The notes below the pieces were generated by a model, which was not told the origin of the DNA, ran no database searches, and worked only from the letters and a program-made list of their open reading frames with translations. This document shows, piece by piece, positions 31,218 to 39,824 of a stretch of DNA of 64,000 nucleotides. The position numbers were made by a program, and so were the translations under genes. Within the stretch, counting starts at the first letter, position 1; every line of letters starts with the position of its first letter. The stretch comes from Nocardioides aromaticivorans. GTDB taxonomy: Bacteria > Actinomycetota > Actinomycetes > Propionibacteriales > Nocardioidaceae. Where the stretch lies: NCBI RefSeq assembly GCF_013408525.1, contig NZ_JACBZM010000001.1:2790001-2854000 (forward strand), in the 5' to 3' direction.

Positions 31218-31676
31218 GTGAGCTATCTCCGGGCGACCAGGATCGTGTGCTGGCTGCTCGGCGCCGCGTTCGTGGTGTCGGTCGTCCACTACGTCGACAA
31301 CTACGTCAACTACGACGACTACCCGGTCCAGCCGGCCGACTCGGCGCTGCCGACGGTCACCAAGGACCTGGTGGCGATCAGCTGGTTCGTGTTCACCGCA
31401 CTGGGCGGCATCGGGCTGCTGCTGTGGTTCCGCCGCCACATCACCACCTCGGCGGTCTTCCTGACCGCCTACTCCGTCTCCGGCCTCATCGGCATCGGCC
31501 ACTACACCGTGGCCGGCGCTACCGACATGGTCTGGTGGCGCCAGACGCACGTCGTCCTCGACATCGCCTGCGGCGCGGCGGTCCTGGGCTTCGCGCTGTG
31601 GGCGGCCCGCAACTCCAGCGAGCTCATCCCGCCGGCTGCGAAGACCCCGGCGAGCGCTCCTCAGCGCGACGCTTGA
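31218..31676 (+). CDS. Four-helix membrane protein of unknown function
   Basis: 152 residues from the GTG at 31218 (VSYLRATRIV). Four hydrophobic segments; the loop between the first two holds HYVDNYVNYDDYP, rich in Tyr, Asp and Asn. No family was recognised. Its last 53 bases overlap the end of the convergent SRPBCC gene. Confidence 0.7.
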   Translation: MSYLRATRIVCWLLGAAFVVSVVHYVDNYVNYDDYPVQPADSALPTVTKDLVAISWFVFTALGGIGLLLWFRRHITTSAVFLTAYSVSGLIGIGHYTVAGATDMVWWRQTHVVLDIACGAAVLGFALWAARNSSELIPPAAKTPASAPQRDA

Positions 31677-32112
31677 GCCCCTCCGCGTGCCGCCGGAAGC
31701 CGTCGGCCACGCGCCCCGGCCCGGCCAGCCGCACCAGCGGGCCGCGGAACTCCTCGACCGTCTCGTACGACGTCGGGCCGCCGGGTCGCTGCGTGAGGGC
31801 CTGGTGGCGCACGCCGCGCACCAGCCCCAGTCGTGACGGCAGGCCCTCGTAGACGTAGGACATCCGCGCGGTCGTCGTACCGGAGGCGTCGGTGGTGGGG
31901 CCCTCGAGCGCGGTGATCCGCTCGGGGGAGCGGGTGCGGGAGCCGTTGGCCCACACCACGTGGAGCACGATCGGGTTGCCGACGGCCGCCGGCTGCGCGG
32001 TCTCCGCGCGCTCAACGAAGGGGTTCCACTCGCCGTAGCGCTCCGTGTCGAGCATGATCGCCCAGACCTGGTCGAGCGGGGCGTCGATGTCGATGCTGGC
32101 CGACGGGTTCAT
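31624..32112 (-). CDS. SRPBCC (START-like) domain protein
   Basis: 162 residues from the ATG at 32112. The start SIDIDAPLDQVWAIMLDTERYGEWNPFV is the typical first strand and helix of polyketide-cyclase/START-like proteins, which bind hydrophobic ligands in a cavity. The ligand is not known. It is divergent from the maleylacetate reductase gene with only 40 bases between the starts, and its 3' end overlaps the preceding convergent gene. Confidence 0.8.
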   Translation of the reverse strand: MNPSASIDIDAPLDQVWAIMLDTERYGEWNPFVERAETAQPAAVGNPIVLHVVWANGSRTRSPERITALEGPTTDASGTTTARMSYVYEGLPSRLGLVRGVRHQALTQRPGGPTSYETVEEFRGPLVRLAGPGRVADGFRRHAEGLKRRAEERSPGSSQPAG

Positions 32113-32152
32113 GGCGCGATCATGCCGGACGAGGGGCCGGTACGGTCGGGGC

Positions 32153-33187
32153 ATGGTGGTCGTCCACGAGACCGTGGCCTCACGGGTCCTGCTCGGCGCG
32201 GGTGCCCGGCACTCCGTCCCCGAGGAGGTCCAGCGGCTCGGTGCGACCCGGGTCCTCCTCGTCGCGACCGGGTCGGCCCGCGCGGCCCGCGACGAGCTCG
32301 AGGCGGCGCTGGGGGAGCGGGCGGTGGCCCGCTTCGACGGCGCCGTGGTGCACACGCCCGTCGCCGTGACCGGGCAGGCGATGGCCGTCGTCGAGGAGGC
32401 CGCCGCCGACGCCGTGGTGACGATCGGCGGCGGGTCGGCGATCGGGCTGGGCAAGGCGATCGTCGCCCGCGCCGGCATCCCGCACCTGGCGCTGCCGACG
32501 ACCTACGCCGGCTCGGAGGTCACGCCCGTCCTCGGCGAGACGACCGACGGCGTGAAGCAGACCCGCCGCGACCCGGCGCTGCTCCCCGGCACCGTCGTGT
32601 ACGACGTCGAGCTGACCCTGCGGATGCCCTTCGGCCTGACCCTGACCAGTGCCGTCAACGCCCTCGCGCACGCGGTGGAGGCGCTCTGGGCGCCGGATGC
32701 GACGCCGGTCAGCGACGCCCTCGCCACGGAGGCCTCCCGGCTGCTCCTGGAGGCGCTCCCGACGGTGCTCGGCGACCCCGCCGGCCTCCCGGCGAGGACC
32801 GCGCTGCAGGAGGGCGCCTGGCTCGCGGGCACCTGCCTGGCCACGGCGCGGATGGGCCTGCACCACCAGCTCGCGCACGCCCTCGGCGGCACCTTCGACC
32901 TGCCGCACGCCGAGCTGCACACGATGCTGCTGGCGCACGTGCTGCGCCACAACCTGCCACACGCCCCGACCGCCGCCCACCGGCTGCGCGCGATCACCGG
33001 GGACGACCCCGTCGCGGCGGTCGCCGCGCTGGCGGCGGCGTACGACGGGCCGCGGCGGCTGCGCGACCTCGGGGTGCCCGCCGACGGCCTGGCCGCGGTC
33101 GCGGAGCGGGTCGCCGCGGCGCCGTACCCGAACCCGGGTCCGACGGACGCGGCCTCGGTCGAGGCGGTGCTCCGCGCCGCCTGGTGA
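32153..33187 (+). CDS. Maleylacetate reductase (iron-containing alcohol dehydrogenase family)
   Basis: 344 residues from the ATG at 32153. The nucleotide-binding VTIGGGSAIGLGKAI near residue 87, PTTYAGSEVTPVLGETTDGVKQT and the HQLAHALGG motif near residue 245 point to maleylacetate reductase, which reduces maleylacetate to 3-oxoadipate at the end of chlorocatechol, resorcinol or hydroxyquinol breakdown. The usual partner, a hydroxyquinol or chlorocatechol dioxygenase, is not in this window, so its pathway is open. Confidence 0.85.
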   Translation: MVVVHETVASRVLLGAGARHSVPEEVQRLGATRVLLVATGSARAARDELEAALGERAVARFDGAVVHTPVAVTGQAMAVVEEAAADAVVTIGGGSAIGLGKAIVARAGIPHLALPTTYAGSEVTPVLGETTDGVKQTRRDPALLPGTVVYDVELTLRMPFGLTLTSAVNALAHAVEALWAPDATPVSDALATEASRLLLEALPTVLGDPAGLPARTALQEGAWLAGTCLATARMGLHHQLAHALGGTFDLPHAELHTMLLAHVLRHNLPHAPTAAHRLRAITGDDPVAAVAALAAAYDGPRRLRDLGVPADGLAAVAERVAAAPYPNPGPTDAASVEAVLRAAW

Positions 33188-33206
33188 GGCTGCGTGGGGC
33201 CCGGGC

Positions 33207-33968
33207 TCAGCCGGCGCGCTGGGCGTAGGTGTTGGCGAGCCCCGCGATGTCGTTCACGTAGGCGTCGGAGTGGTTGAAGCTGAAGACCGCCCGGCGCCAG
33301 GCGGCGGCACCGGTGAGCTCGCCGCTGTGGCACAGGTAGCGGCCCGCGGCGAGGGCCGCGTCGTCGATCTGGTTGGGGTCGGCGACGCCGTCGCCGTTGG
33401 CGTCGGCGGCCCAGGTCTCCCACGTCGAGGGGATGAACTGCAGTGGACCGACCGCACGGTCCCACCGCGTGTCACCGTCGAGGGAGCCGCCGTCGGTGTC
33501 GTGGACCGCGCCGAACGCACCGCCGTCGAGGGCCGGGCCGCGGATGGCCGGCCGCGGCAGGCCGTCGGCGCCCAGCACCGAGCCGTTGACCGACCCGTGG
33601 CGCGACTCGACGCCGCCGAGCGCGGCGATGGTGTTCCACGCGACCTTGCAGTCCGGCTGCTCGGCGGCGACCTGCAGGTGCGCCCGCGCGTACGCCGCCA
33701 GCGCCCGGACCGGGATCTGGGTGCGGGCGGCCGTCGTCTCCAGCCAGGTGGGGTCGGGCAGGTAGGGGTCGGCGACCGGGGCGTCCGCCTGCTGCTGGGC
33801 GCCACCGACGGTGGCGGCCGCGGTGGGCGCGGCCGTCTCCGTCGTGGGTGGCTGGGGCAGCGGGCCGCCCTGCCCGGCGTACGCGACGGCGACGGCCAGG
33901 CCGATGAGCACCGCCAGCCCGGCCGCCACGACGCCGATCGCCGCGGCGAGTCCGCGATGGTGGGTCAC
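33207..33968 (-). CDS. Lytic transglycosylase (murein hydrolase)
   Basis: 253 residues. A signal anchor at residues 8-31, a short Pro/Thr/Ala linker, then a lysozyme-like domain with ALGGVESRHGS, where E121 is the likely catalytic acid, and a late GPLQFIPSTWETWAADANGDGVADPNQIDDAALAAG split over conserved positions. It cleaves glycan strands of peptidoglycan outside the membrane. It is convergent with the maleylacetate reductase. Confidence 0.88.
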   Translation of the reverse strand: MTHHRGLAAAIGVVAAGLAVLIGLAVAVAYAGQGGPLPQPPTTETAAPTAAATVGGAQQQADAPVADPYLPDPTWLETTAARTQIPVRALAAYARAHLQVAAEQPDCKVAWNTIAALGGVESRHGSVNGSVLGADGLPRPAIRGPALDGGAFGAVHDTDGGSLDGDTRWDRAVGPLQFIPSTWETWAADANGDGVADPNQIDDAALAAGRYLCHSGELTGAAAWRRAVFSFNHSDAYVNDIAGLANTYAQRAG

Positions 33969-33992
33969 CGACGCAGTGTGCCTGATGGAAGG

Positions 33993-34781
33993 TCAGGGGA
34001 CGTAGCCGGCGGCGACGAGCTCGGCTGCGAAGTCGTCAAGGGTCTCGCGGTTGCGGTCGATGAACCTCGGACGCGATCTCTGCAGCTCCTTGCGCAGGGT
34101 CGAGAAGTAGTCCTGGGCGCAATCCGCGTAGAAGACGCCGAGATCCAACAGCCTCGATTCGCTGGCACCACCGGCGTTCTCGTCGTTGACCTGCTTGAGG
34201 TAGTCGTTGACCGGGTCTGCGACGGAGATCTTCGAGCCGGACTTCTCGCTCAGGCATCGGGCCAGACCGGGCTTCTTGTCCTGCACCGCTGCGGACTGCT
34301 CGGCGGACAGGACCACCTCGTACCAGGAGTCCGACGCCTGGCGCCACCCGGCGTAGTGCGGGAGGTCCGGCTCCAGGTCTGTGCAGTCGGCGTCGAGACC
34401 CTCGAGGCGCTTGTCCTCGTCCTCGACGGCGTCCTGCTCGAAGAACCCCTTCTCGCGGATGAGGTCGAGGTCGGCGAACCTGCTCTGATCCTCGCGGTTG
34501 TAGGTGCCGTCGACGGCACCGGGCTCGCCGCCGCACTCCTCGATCCCGAGGTTGCGCGTGAACTGCAGGACGCGCATGGCACGGCGCATCTGGCCTCCGG
34601 GCATCTCGAAGGCAGCGGAGATGACGTCTTGGAGCACCTGCGGCTCCACCGTGGCAGGAAGCGTTCCCAGGGTCCGCGACGGCTCCGAGCTGCCGGGCTC
34701 TCCATCTTCAGTGGAGTTGCAGGCGGTGCACGCCGCCAGAGCGGCGAGGAGAGCGATCCGGGCTGCCGATCGAGTCAGCAC
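33993..34781 (-). CDS. Lipoprotein of unknown function
   Basis: 262 residues. Signal peptide with lipobox LAAC, lipid attachment at C18 (a second cysteine, C21, follows). The mature protein is acidic and helical with several further cysteines. No family was recognised. It follows the small secreted gene by six bases on the same strand, so the two are probably one transcript. The sequence here is less GC-biased than the housekeeping genes around it. Confidence 0.7.
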   Translation of the reverse strand: MLTRSAARIALLAALAACTACNSTEDGEPGSSEPSRTLGTLPATVEPQVLQDVISAAFEMPGGQMRRAMRVLQFTRNLGIEECGGEPGAVDGTYNREDQSRFADLDLIREKGFFEQDAVEDEDKRLEGLDADCTDLEPDLPHYAGWRQASDSWYEVVLSAEQSAAVQDKKPGLARCLSEKSGSKISVADPVNDYLKQVNDENAGGASESRLLDLGVFYADCAQDYFSTLRKELQRSRPRFIDRNRETLDDFAAELVAAGYVP

Positions 34782-34786
34782 GACCT

Positions 34787-35167
34787 TCAGTAGGCGTAGC
34801 CGACTTGCTGGATGACGACCTTGGCCTGGCCCTTGATGTCGCGTCCGGTGATCGTGTTGCCCACGACCATGTCGACCACTCCGTCATCCCCGCGGTTGAC
34901 CCGAGTCCAACCGAGGCTGCTGATCTTCCACTCGCCGTCCTTGTAGTAGCGGCCGCGGATGTCGTCGGCGCGCTGTGTCGTGCCCGTGGCGAAGACGCCC
35001 TCGCAGTCGGAGGTCGCCTTGAAGTTCTGGGACGCCCCGAGACTCACGTGGGTCATCTTGGGGGCGAGGGCGCACGTGAAGGTGCCGGCCTCGGCTGCCG
35101 GGGAGACAGTGGCGAGGCTGGCGATCGCGAGGCCGGCCGTGACGGCGCACTTGACGAGAGTGTTCAT
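34787..35167 (-). CDS. Small secreted protein with two cysteines
   Basis: 126 residues. Signal peptide MNTLVKCAVTAGLAIASLA ending AEAG, cleaved near residue 27. The mature part of about 99 residues starts TFTCALAPK and has one more cysteine (TSDCEGVF), likely one disulfide, then a basic/aromatic beta-rich tail ending QVGYAY. A clear ribosome site GGAGGAATCC precedes the ATG. Unknown family. Upstream to 35302 there is no gene and nothing recognised beyond this site. Confidence 0.7.
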   Translation of the reverse strand: MNTLVKCAVTAGLAIASLATVSPAAEAGTFTCALAPKMTHVSLGASQNFKATSDCEGVFATGTTQRADDIRGRYYKDGEWKISSLGWTRVNRGDDGVVDMVVGNTITGRDIKGQAKVVIQQVGYAY

Positions 35168-35302
35168 GGATTCCTCCGAGCTGTGACATGAACCACAAGG
35201 GGCGGCTGCAGCGTAACAGCGGATTCGGCGACAGATCGGTGAATCTTCTCAAGAACGAGAATTTTGCCGAGCGGAGGACGGGCGTCGACGCGACGGCACT
35301 CG

Positions 35303-36466
35303 TCAGCTGCGCAAGGCCTCCATGGGTGAGATGGAGCCCGCCTGGATTGCGGGAAGGATGCCCCCCAGGCCCGCGGCCCCCACCCCGCCCGTGATCGCGG
35401 CCAGTACCCAGCGTGGGTCGACGATCAGCTCCAGGCCTTGGCCGGCACACCACAGCGACAACCCGAGCAGCCCGACCGCCGCGCCGATGACCGAGGCCAA
35501 CGCGCCTGCCAGCAATGACTCCACCAGGATAAGGCCGGCGAGCCGACGTCGGGACCAGCCCAGCGCGGAGCGTAGGCCCAGCTCGCGTATCCGGTAGGCC
35601 ACCGTCATGGCCAGCGTGTTGGCGACTCCGATGAGACCGACCACGCCCACGAAGACGCCGAGCCCGATGCCGAGCATGCGCAGCTGGTCGCCCACCTGCT
35701 GGGGTAGCCGGGCCGAGTCGGGCGGGGTCGCGTTGTGCAGCAACATCACGTTTCCGGGATCGAGTGCCGAGAGGGCGAACGCCGCCACCGGCGCGGCCGA
35801 ACCAGGGCGTACTCCGATCAACAGCCGGACGTTCTCCCCAGCGCCGAGAGCGGCGTCGGCGGCAGGTCGGGTCATGATCACGCTGCTGTTCACGTAGGCA
35901 TAGGTCGGGGGCGCCTCGAGGATGCCCCGGACGTCGTACTCCCGGCCGTCGACCTCGACGCGGTTGCCGCCATCGAGGTCCAGGCCCACCCCCAGTCGGG
36001 CGGCGGCGTCCTGCCCGAGCCAGACACCGGCCGGCGCCTGGCCGAACGCCGCACCTGCGGTCGACCGGGCTCGGATGAGGTCCAATCCGGGCGCGTCGGC
36101 AACCACCACCGGGACGACGGTCGTGGTGTCGGACGCGCCCGCACGCGCGACGGCGACGTTGTCGCGCCAGATCGACAGCTCCCCGGCCCCGGCGGTGACC
36201 GACAGCGAGAGGACCTGCTCCCGGCCTTCCTCCGGGAAGCCGGACTCGGGGACATTGCGCCCCGCGATCACGACGGTGCTGGCACGTTGCTGGTCGAAGG
36301 CCCGGTCCACCTTGACCTGCTGGGTGTCGGCGAGTGTCACCGCACTGACGACGGTCGCCACACCGATCAGGATCCCGAACATCAGGGCGACGGTCCGCAT
36401 CGGCTTGACCGTGAGCGAGGCGTAGGCGTCCCTCGCTAGCAACGCAAGTGGATACGGGGCGCTCAC
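35303..36466 (-). CDS. MacB/FtsX-type ABC transporter permease
   Basis: 387 residues from the GTG at 36466, overlapping the ATPase stop. Four transmembrane helices in the MacB layout: one near the N-terminus (MRTVALMFGILIGVATVVSAV), a large extracytoplasmic domain, then three C-terminal helices with RIRELGLRSALGWSRRRL between. Ends LPAIQAGSISPMEALRS. Such permeases do not form a pore but move outside substrates mechanically (peptides, lipoproteins, antibiotics). Confidence 0.9.
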   Translation of the reverse strand: MSAPYPLALLARDAYASLTVKPMRTVALMFGILIGVATVVSAVTLADTQQVKVDRAFDQQRASTVVIAGRNVPESGFPEEGREQVLSLSVTAGAGELSIWRDNVAVARAGASDTTTVVPVVVADAPGLDLIRARSTAGAAFGQAPAGVWLGQDAAARLGVGLDLDGGNRVEVDGREYDVRGILEAPPTYAYVNSSVIMTRPAADAALGAGENVRLLIGVRPGSAAPVAAFALSALDPGNVMLLHNATPPDSARLPQQVGDQLRMLGIGLGVFVGVVGLIGVANTLAMTVAYRIRELGLRSALGWSRRRLAGLILVESLLAGALASVIGAAVGLLGLSLWCAGQGLELIVDPRWVLAAITGGVGAAGLGGILPAIQAGSISPMEALRS

Positions 36467-37128
36467 GCGGACACCCGGCCATCCACCACGCGGACCACCC
36501 TCGCGGCGTAGTCGGTGATGCGCGGGTCGTGGGACACGACGATCAACGTGACACCGTCCGCGGAGAGGCCGAAGAGCAGCTCCAGAACGGCGGCTCCGGT
36601 GGCCTGGTCCAACGAGCCGGTGGGCTCGTCGGCGATCAGGAGACGCGGTGCCTTGACCAGTGCGCGAGCCACCGCGACGCGTTGGCGCTCGCCACCAGAG
36701 AGGGTGGCGGCCCGCTGGCCGACACGTTGCTCGAGCCCGACCTTGGCCAGCGCCTCCTCCGAGCGCTGCACCACCACCTTGCGGGACACGGAGGTCGACA
36801 CCACCCCCAAGGCGACGTTCTCCAGCACCGTTCGCTCGTCCATCAGGTGCGCCGACTGAAAGACGAAGCCCACGTTCGTGGCGCGGAAGGCGGCGAGCCC
36901 CCTGGGCGACCGGGCGGTCATCGGTTCGCCGTCGAAGAGGTAGTCGCCGGTCGACGGGCTCTGGAGTCCGCCGATGATCGAGGCCAGCGTTGTCTTGCCG
37001 GCGCCTGACGGACCTGTGATCGCGATCTGCTCGCCGGTACCGATCTGCAAGGACGTCGGATGGAGCACGGTGCGCGAGACTTCCCCGGACACCTCGAAGC
37101 CGACGTCGCCCAGCTCGATCAGGCTCAT
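36463..37128 (-). CDS. ABC transporter ATP-binding protein (MacB/LolD type)
   Basis: 221 residues. Walker A GPSGAGKTT at residues 39-47, signature LSGGERQR at 143-150, Walker B LLIADEP at 163-169. The layout and the short length match the LolD/MacB ATPases. It partners the permease that follows and overlaps the adaptor-like gene upstream. Confidence 0.92.
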   Translation of the reverse strand: MSLIELGDVGFEVSGEVSRTVLHPTSLQIGTGEQIAITGPSGAGKTTLASIIGGLQSPSTGDYLFDGEPMTARSPRGLAAFRATNVGFVFQSAHLMDERTVLENVALGVVSTSVSRKVVVQRSEEALAKVGLEQRVGQRAATLSGGERQRVAVARALVKAPRLLIADEPTGSLDQATGAAVLELLFGLSADGVTLIVVSHDPRITDYAARVVRVVDGRVSA

Positions 37129-37502
37129 CGGTCCTGCCCCAGTCCGACGTAGGCCCCGAGCTGGACGCGGAGCCCGTCGGACAGTCCGTCGCCGGACACG
37201 ACCACGGTCCCGTCACGTTCCTCGACGACTGTCACCGGGACGTCCGGCCCGCCGTCCGCGGGGCGCACTGCACGATCACCACTCGGGGCGTCGAACAGGG
37301 CCAGCGACGGTACGGCGAAGTCGCCCGCCGACTCGGCGACCACCGTCGCCGTCGGTGAGCCCAGCCGTGGGGGACGCCGCGCGGACCTGGCTTCGTCGGG
37401 CGACGTGGAGACCACCAGCACGACGACAACGACGGCAAGACTCACGACGAACGCGACCAGCAGGCCTGCGCCGAACCGCCGGACCCGGCCTTGTCGCTGC
37501 AT
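37125..37502 (-). CDS. Membrane-anchored adaptor-like protein, possibly a shortened membrane fusion protein
   Basis: 125 residues from the ATG at 37502, preceded by a GGGGG ribosome site; an in-frame ATG at 37589 would add 29 residues but lacks such a site. A signal anchor at about residues 9-31, then a small extracytoplasmic domain. Its end, VEERDGTVVVSGDGLSDG and LRVQLGAYVG, resembles the last strands of MacA/HlyD-type adaptors (the 'effect of G-L-x-x-G-x-x-V' region). It has no coiled-coil hairpin or lipoyl domain, so it would be a reduced adaptor. The stop overlaps the ATPase start. Confidence 0.6.
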   Translation of the reverse strand: MQRQGRVRRFGAGLLVAFVVSLAVVVVVLVVSTSPDEARSARRPPRLGSPTATVVAESAGDFAVPSLALFDAPSGDRAVRPADGGPDVPVTVVEERDGTVVVSGDGLSDGLRVQLGAYVGLGQDR

Positions 37503-37661
37503 GCGAAACCCCCGAGGCTCCCGTGTCGACGCGTCGGGCCGGGACACTACCAGTGCCGAGATCGCCCCGGGGCGTCGCCGGCGCGACATTTTTTAGAACC
37601 CTTGTGGGCCGTGATGGGAGGTGTTACAAAGTGGCTCCACATCGAGACAGCGGGGTTTCAG

Positions 37662-38222
37662 ATGCGAAAAATCGCAGCGGGTTGCGTAGCAGGACTTCTG
37701 TTGATCGTCGGGACATTCATGGCGCCACCGACCGCCAACGCCGCTTGGGGAAGCTTCCTGAGCGCCAACAAGTACTACACCGTCCAAGGCATGCAGATCC
37801 TCGTGTCCGGGTCTGGCTACCAGTACAACTGGGGCTGTGGCCTCAAGGACTGCGACCAGGTCAGCCAGGTCTACGGATTCATCGGCCGGACCGGCGGGGA
37901 GGTCAAGGGCAACAAGGCCCGTATCAAGGTTCAGACCACGTTCACCGGTGCGCAGATGGGCTTCTCCGTCGGCGGTTCGATGAGTGGACCTTCTGGTTCG
38001 GCGAGCGTGTCCCCGCTGTCCAACGGATGCGGGATGTCGGAGTGGTACGAAAGCCGCCTCAACTCTCGACAGGTCAGCATCGACAACGGTGACGGCGTCT
38101 TCTGCAAGGCGAGCACCTACGCCTGGATCTGCTCCGTGAAGCTGACCGCCCAGGGCGCGATCCGTTTCGGCGACCAGTGGATCGGCAACAGCGCGTCCGA
38201 CACCGAGGACGTCGGCTGCTGA
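37662..38222 (+). CDS. Secreted six-cysteine protein of unknown function
   Basis: 186 residues from the ATG at 37662 (MRKIAAGCVAGLLL), a classical signal peptide cleaved after PTANAA near residue 28. The mature protein of about 158 residues is rich in Gly, Ser and Tyr with six cysteines (NWGC, KDC, SNGC, VFC, WIC and the C-terminal VGC), enough for three disulfides, the last cysteine being the final residue. No family was recognised. It is divergent from the ABC transporter operon. A possible promoter lies at 37602-37630 (TTGTGG, 16-17 bases, TTACAA). Confidence 0.72.
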   Translation: MRKIAAGCVAGLLLIVGTFMAPPTANAAWGSFLSANKYYTVQGMQILVSGSGYQYNWGCGLKDCDQVSQVYGFIGRTGGEVKGNKARIKVQTTFTGAQMGFSVGGSMSGPSGSASVSPLSNGCGMSEWYESRLNSRQVSIDNGDGVFCKASTYAWICSVKLTAQGAIRFGDQWIGNSASDTEDVGC

Positions 38223-39796
38223 ACACCATCGAAGCGCGGCGCCTGCGTACTGTCGTTGCAGCGGGCGCCGCGCTCCTCCTCGCGACCTTGGTCGTCGTCA
38301 CGCTGCACGAACGGGACAGCTCCGCCGAGCCGCCCGGTGCCGCGTGGGTCGCGCGCACCGGGACGATGATCGCGCAGTCCCTGAACGTCGGCCCGCCGCC
38401 GCACCTGGTGGTGCCGCCGAGCGACGTCGATTCGTATCGCATGGCCCAGGCGGTCACCGCTCTGGCTCGTTTCGGGGAGCTCGAGGACCGCGACTGGGAT
38501 GAGTTCGACCAACGTGTGTCGAGCAGTCTCAAGAGCGAGCTGGCCGATGGCTACGCGGGGCCCTTCAGCCTGGGAGCGCAACTGGTGACTGCGTCGCAGG
38601 CCGCCGGCCGGTCCTACTCCCGAGACGTGGACGCGTCGCTCCGTGGGCTTGCGCAGAGGGGCGCCGACGACGACATCTACGACCTGGCTGCGGCGGCCCT
38701 CGTCCAGCAGTGGGCCGCGCAGGAGGGTGAGCCGGTCGCCGGTGCGCTCCCGGCCCGCGACGTACGACGGGCCGTGGCGACGGTCGGGTGCCGAGGCTCC
38801 GAGGCGCTCTTCCTCCAGGCCACGTTGGTCCGGGTCGAGGTGACCGACACGGGCTGCGACCAGGCTCAACGCGACTCCATGGTCGACGACGAGATCGCGA
38901 CCCTGCGTTCGGTCCCGACGAAGGAGCCGCTCTCCGGTGACACGGCGCTCCTTCTTCGTGCGACCGGCGCCGTGGCCCGGACGCCCGTGCAGGCTGCGGC
39001 GGTCAGCGGTCTCAAGTCCACCTTTCTCGCCCGCCTCGCCAGAGGCGACGTGGTCGATCCGCTGACGGTGACGTTCGCCCTGTCGGAGACGCCCGGTGAG
39101 GGTCACATCTCCACCGAGCTCGCGGCGTACCTGCGCTCGGTGCTGGCCATGGGTGGTCCGCCGGTCGTCCAGCGGCTCTCCCCGAGCGCCGCAGCGGCTG
39201 TTGCTCGCACGCTCGACCTGGCCGGCCGCAAGGTGCCCGCGGGTTTGCTCGTCGATTCTGCCGACCTCCCGACGGAGCCACGAGCCCGCGTGCTCCTCGC
39301 GCTGGGGGCGACCTCTGCAGAGGCGGAGAGCATGCTGGCGGTCGCGAGCCCTCCGAAGGATCGGGGCCAACCGGTGACAGGCGTCTTCCAACTGCTGCTG
39401 CGCGACGGAGCATCCCTGTGCTCCCGGTGGGGCTCCTCCGCGGTCCGCGTTGCGCGGGACACCAGCAGCACTCTGGTCGATCGCAGCCTCGCCTACCGCT
39501 ACGCCCAGAGCTGCGGTCGGGAGGACCCGCCGACGCTGCAGGCCATCAGGACCGATTGGGAAGGCCTCGAGGAGTCCGACCTGCGCGCCGTCTTCACGAA
39601 GCAGGCGGTCGCCTGCGCGCTCCAGTTCGGCAAGCTCCGCCCGCCTGCTCGCATCTGGCGTGAGTGGGGATCAGCCGCACAGCAGTCCGGTGGTGTGAAC
39701 GACGAGACCGGCGACTTCGACGTCTCCCAGACGCTGATGATGACCGTGCTGCTCACCGACCCCGGCACCGTCTGCACGGAGGGCGTGTACGGCTAG
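38177..39796 (+). CDS. Large membrane-anchored helical protein of unknown function
   Basis: 539 residues from the GTG at 38177, which lies inside the end of the secreted-protein gene (46-base overlap). No ATG or GTG is seen near the true start of the hydrophobic segment, only CTG at 38216 and 38219, so the start is uncertain. One membrane anchor at about residues 24-45, then some 490 residues of helix-rich sequence outside the membrane, with scattered cysteines. The pattern suggests alpha-helical repeats. No family was recognised. Overlap with the secreted-protein gene suggests coupled expression. Confidence 0.65.
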   Translation: MDRQQRVRHRGRRLLNTIEARRLRTVVAAGAALLLATLVVVTLHERDSSAEPPGAAWVARTGTMIAQSLNVGPPPHLVVPPSDVDSYRMAQAVTALARFGELEDRDWDEFDQRVSSSLKSELADGYAGPFSLGAQLVTASQAAGRSYSRDVDASLRGLAQRGADDDIYDLAAAALVQQWAAQEGEPVAGALPARDVRRAVATVGCRGSEALFLQATLVRVEVTDTGCDQAQRDSMVDDEIATLRSVPTKEPLSGDTALLLRATGAVARTPVQAAAVSGLKSTFLARLARGDVVDPLTVTFALSETPGEGHISTELAAYLRSVLAMGGPPVVQRLSPSAAAAVARTLDLAGRKVPAGLLVDSADLPTEPRARVLLALGATSAEAESMLAVASPPKDRGQPVTGVFQLLLRDGASLCSRWGSSAVRVARDTSSTLVDRSLAYRYAQSCGREDPPTLQAIRTDWEGLEESDLRAVFTKQAVACALQFGKLRPPARIWREWGSAAQQSGGVNDETGDFDVSQTLMMTVLLTDPGTVCTEGVYG

Positions 39797-39824
39797 CGGG
39801 GTTCGGCCAGCCCGCGGTGGTGGG

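Noticed and set aside
37662..38222. Lactococcin 972-like bacteriocin
   Set aside because: The secreted protein is next to an ABC transporter and starts AWG, but the length (about 158 mature residues) and the six-cysteine pattern do not match that family by eye.
33207..39796. Prophage or integrative element
   Set aside because: No integrase, terminase, capsid or transposase gene, and the nearest tRNA (Tyr, at 40446) has no repeated 3' end at the other side of the cluster.
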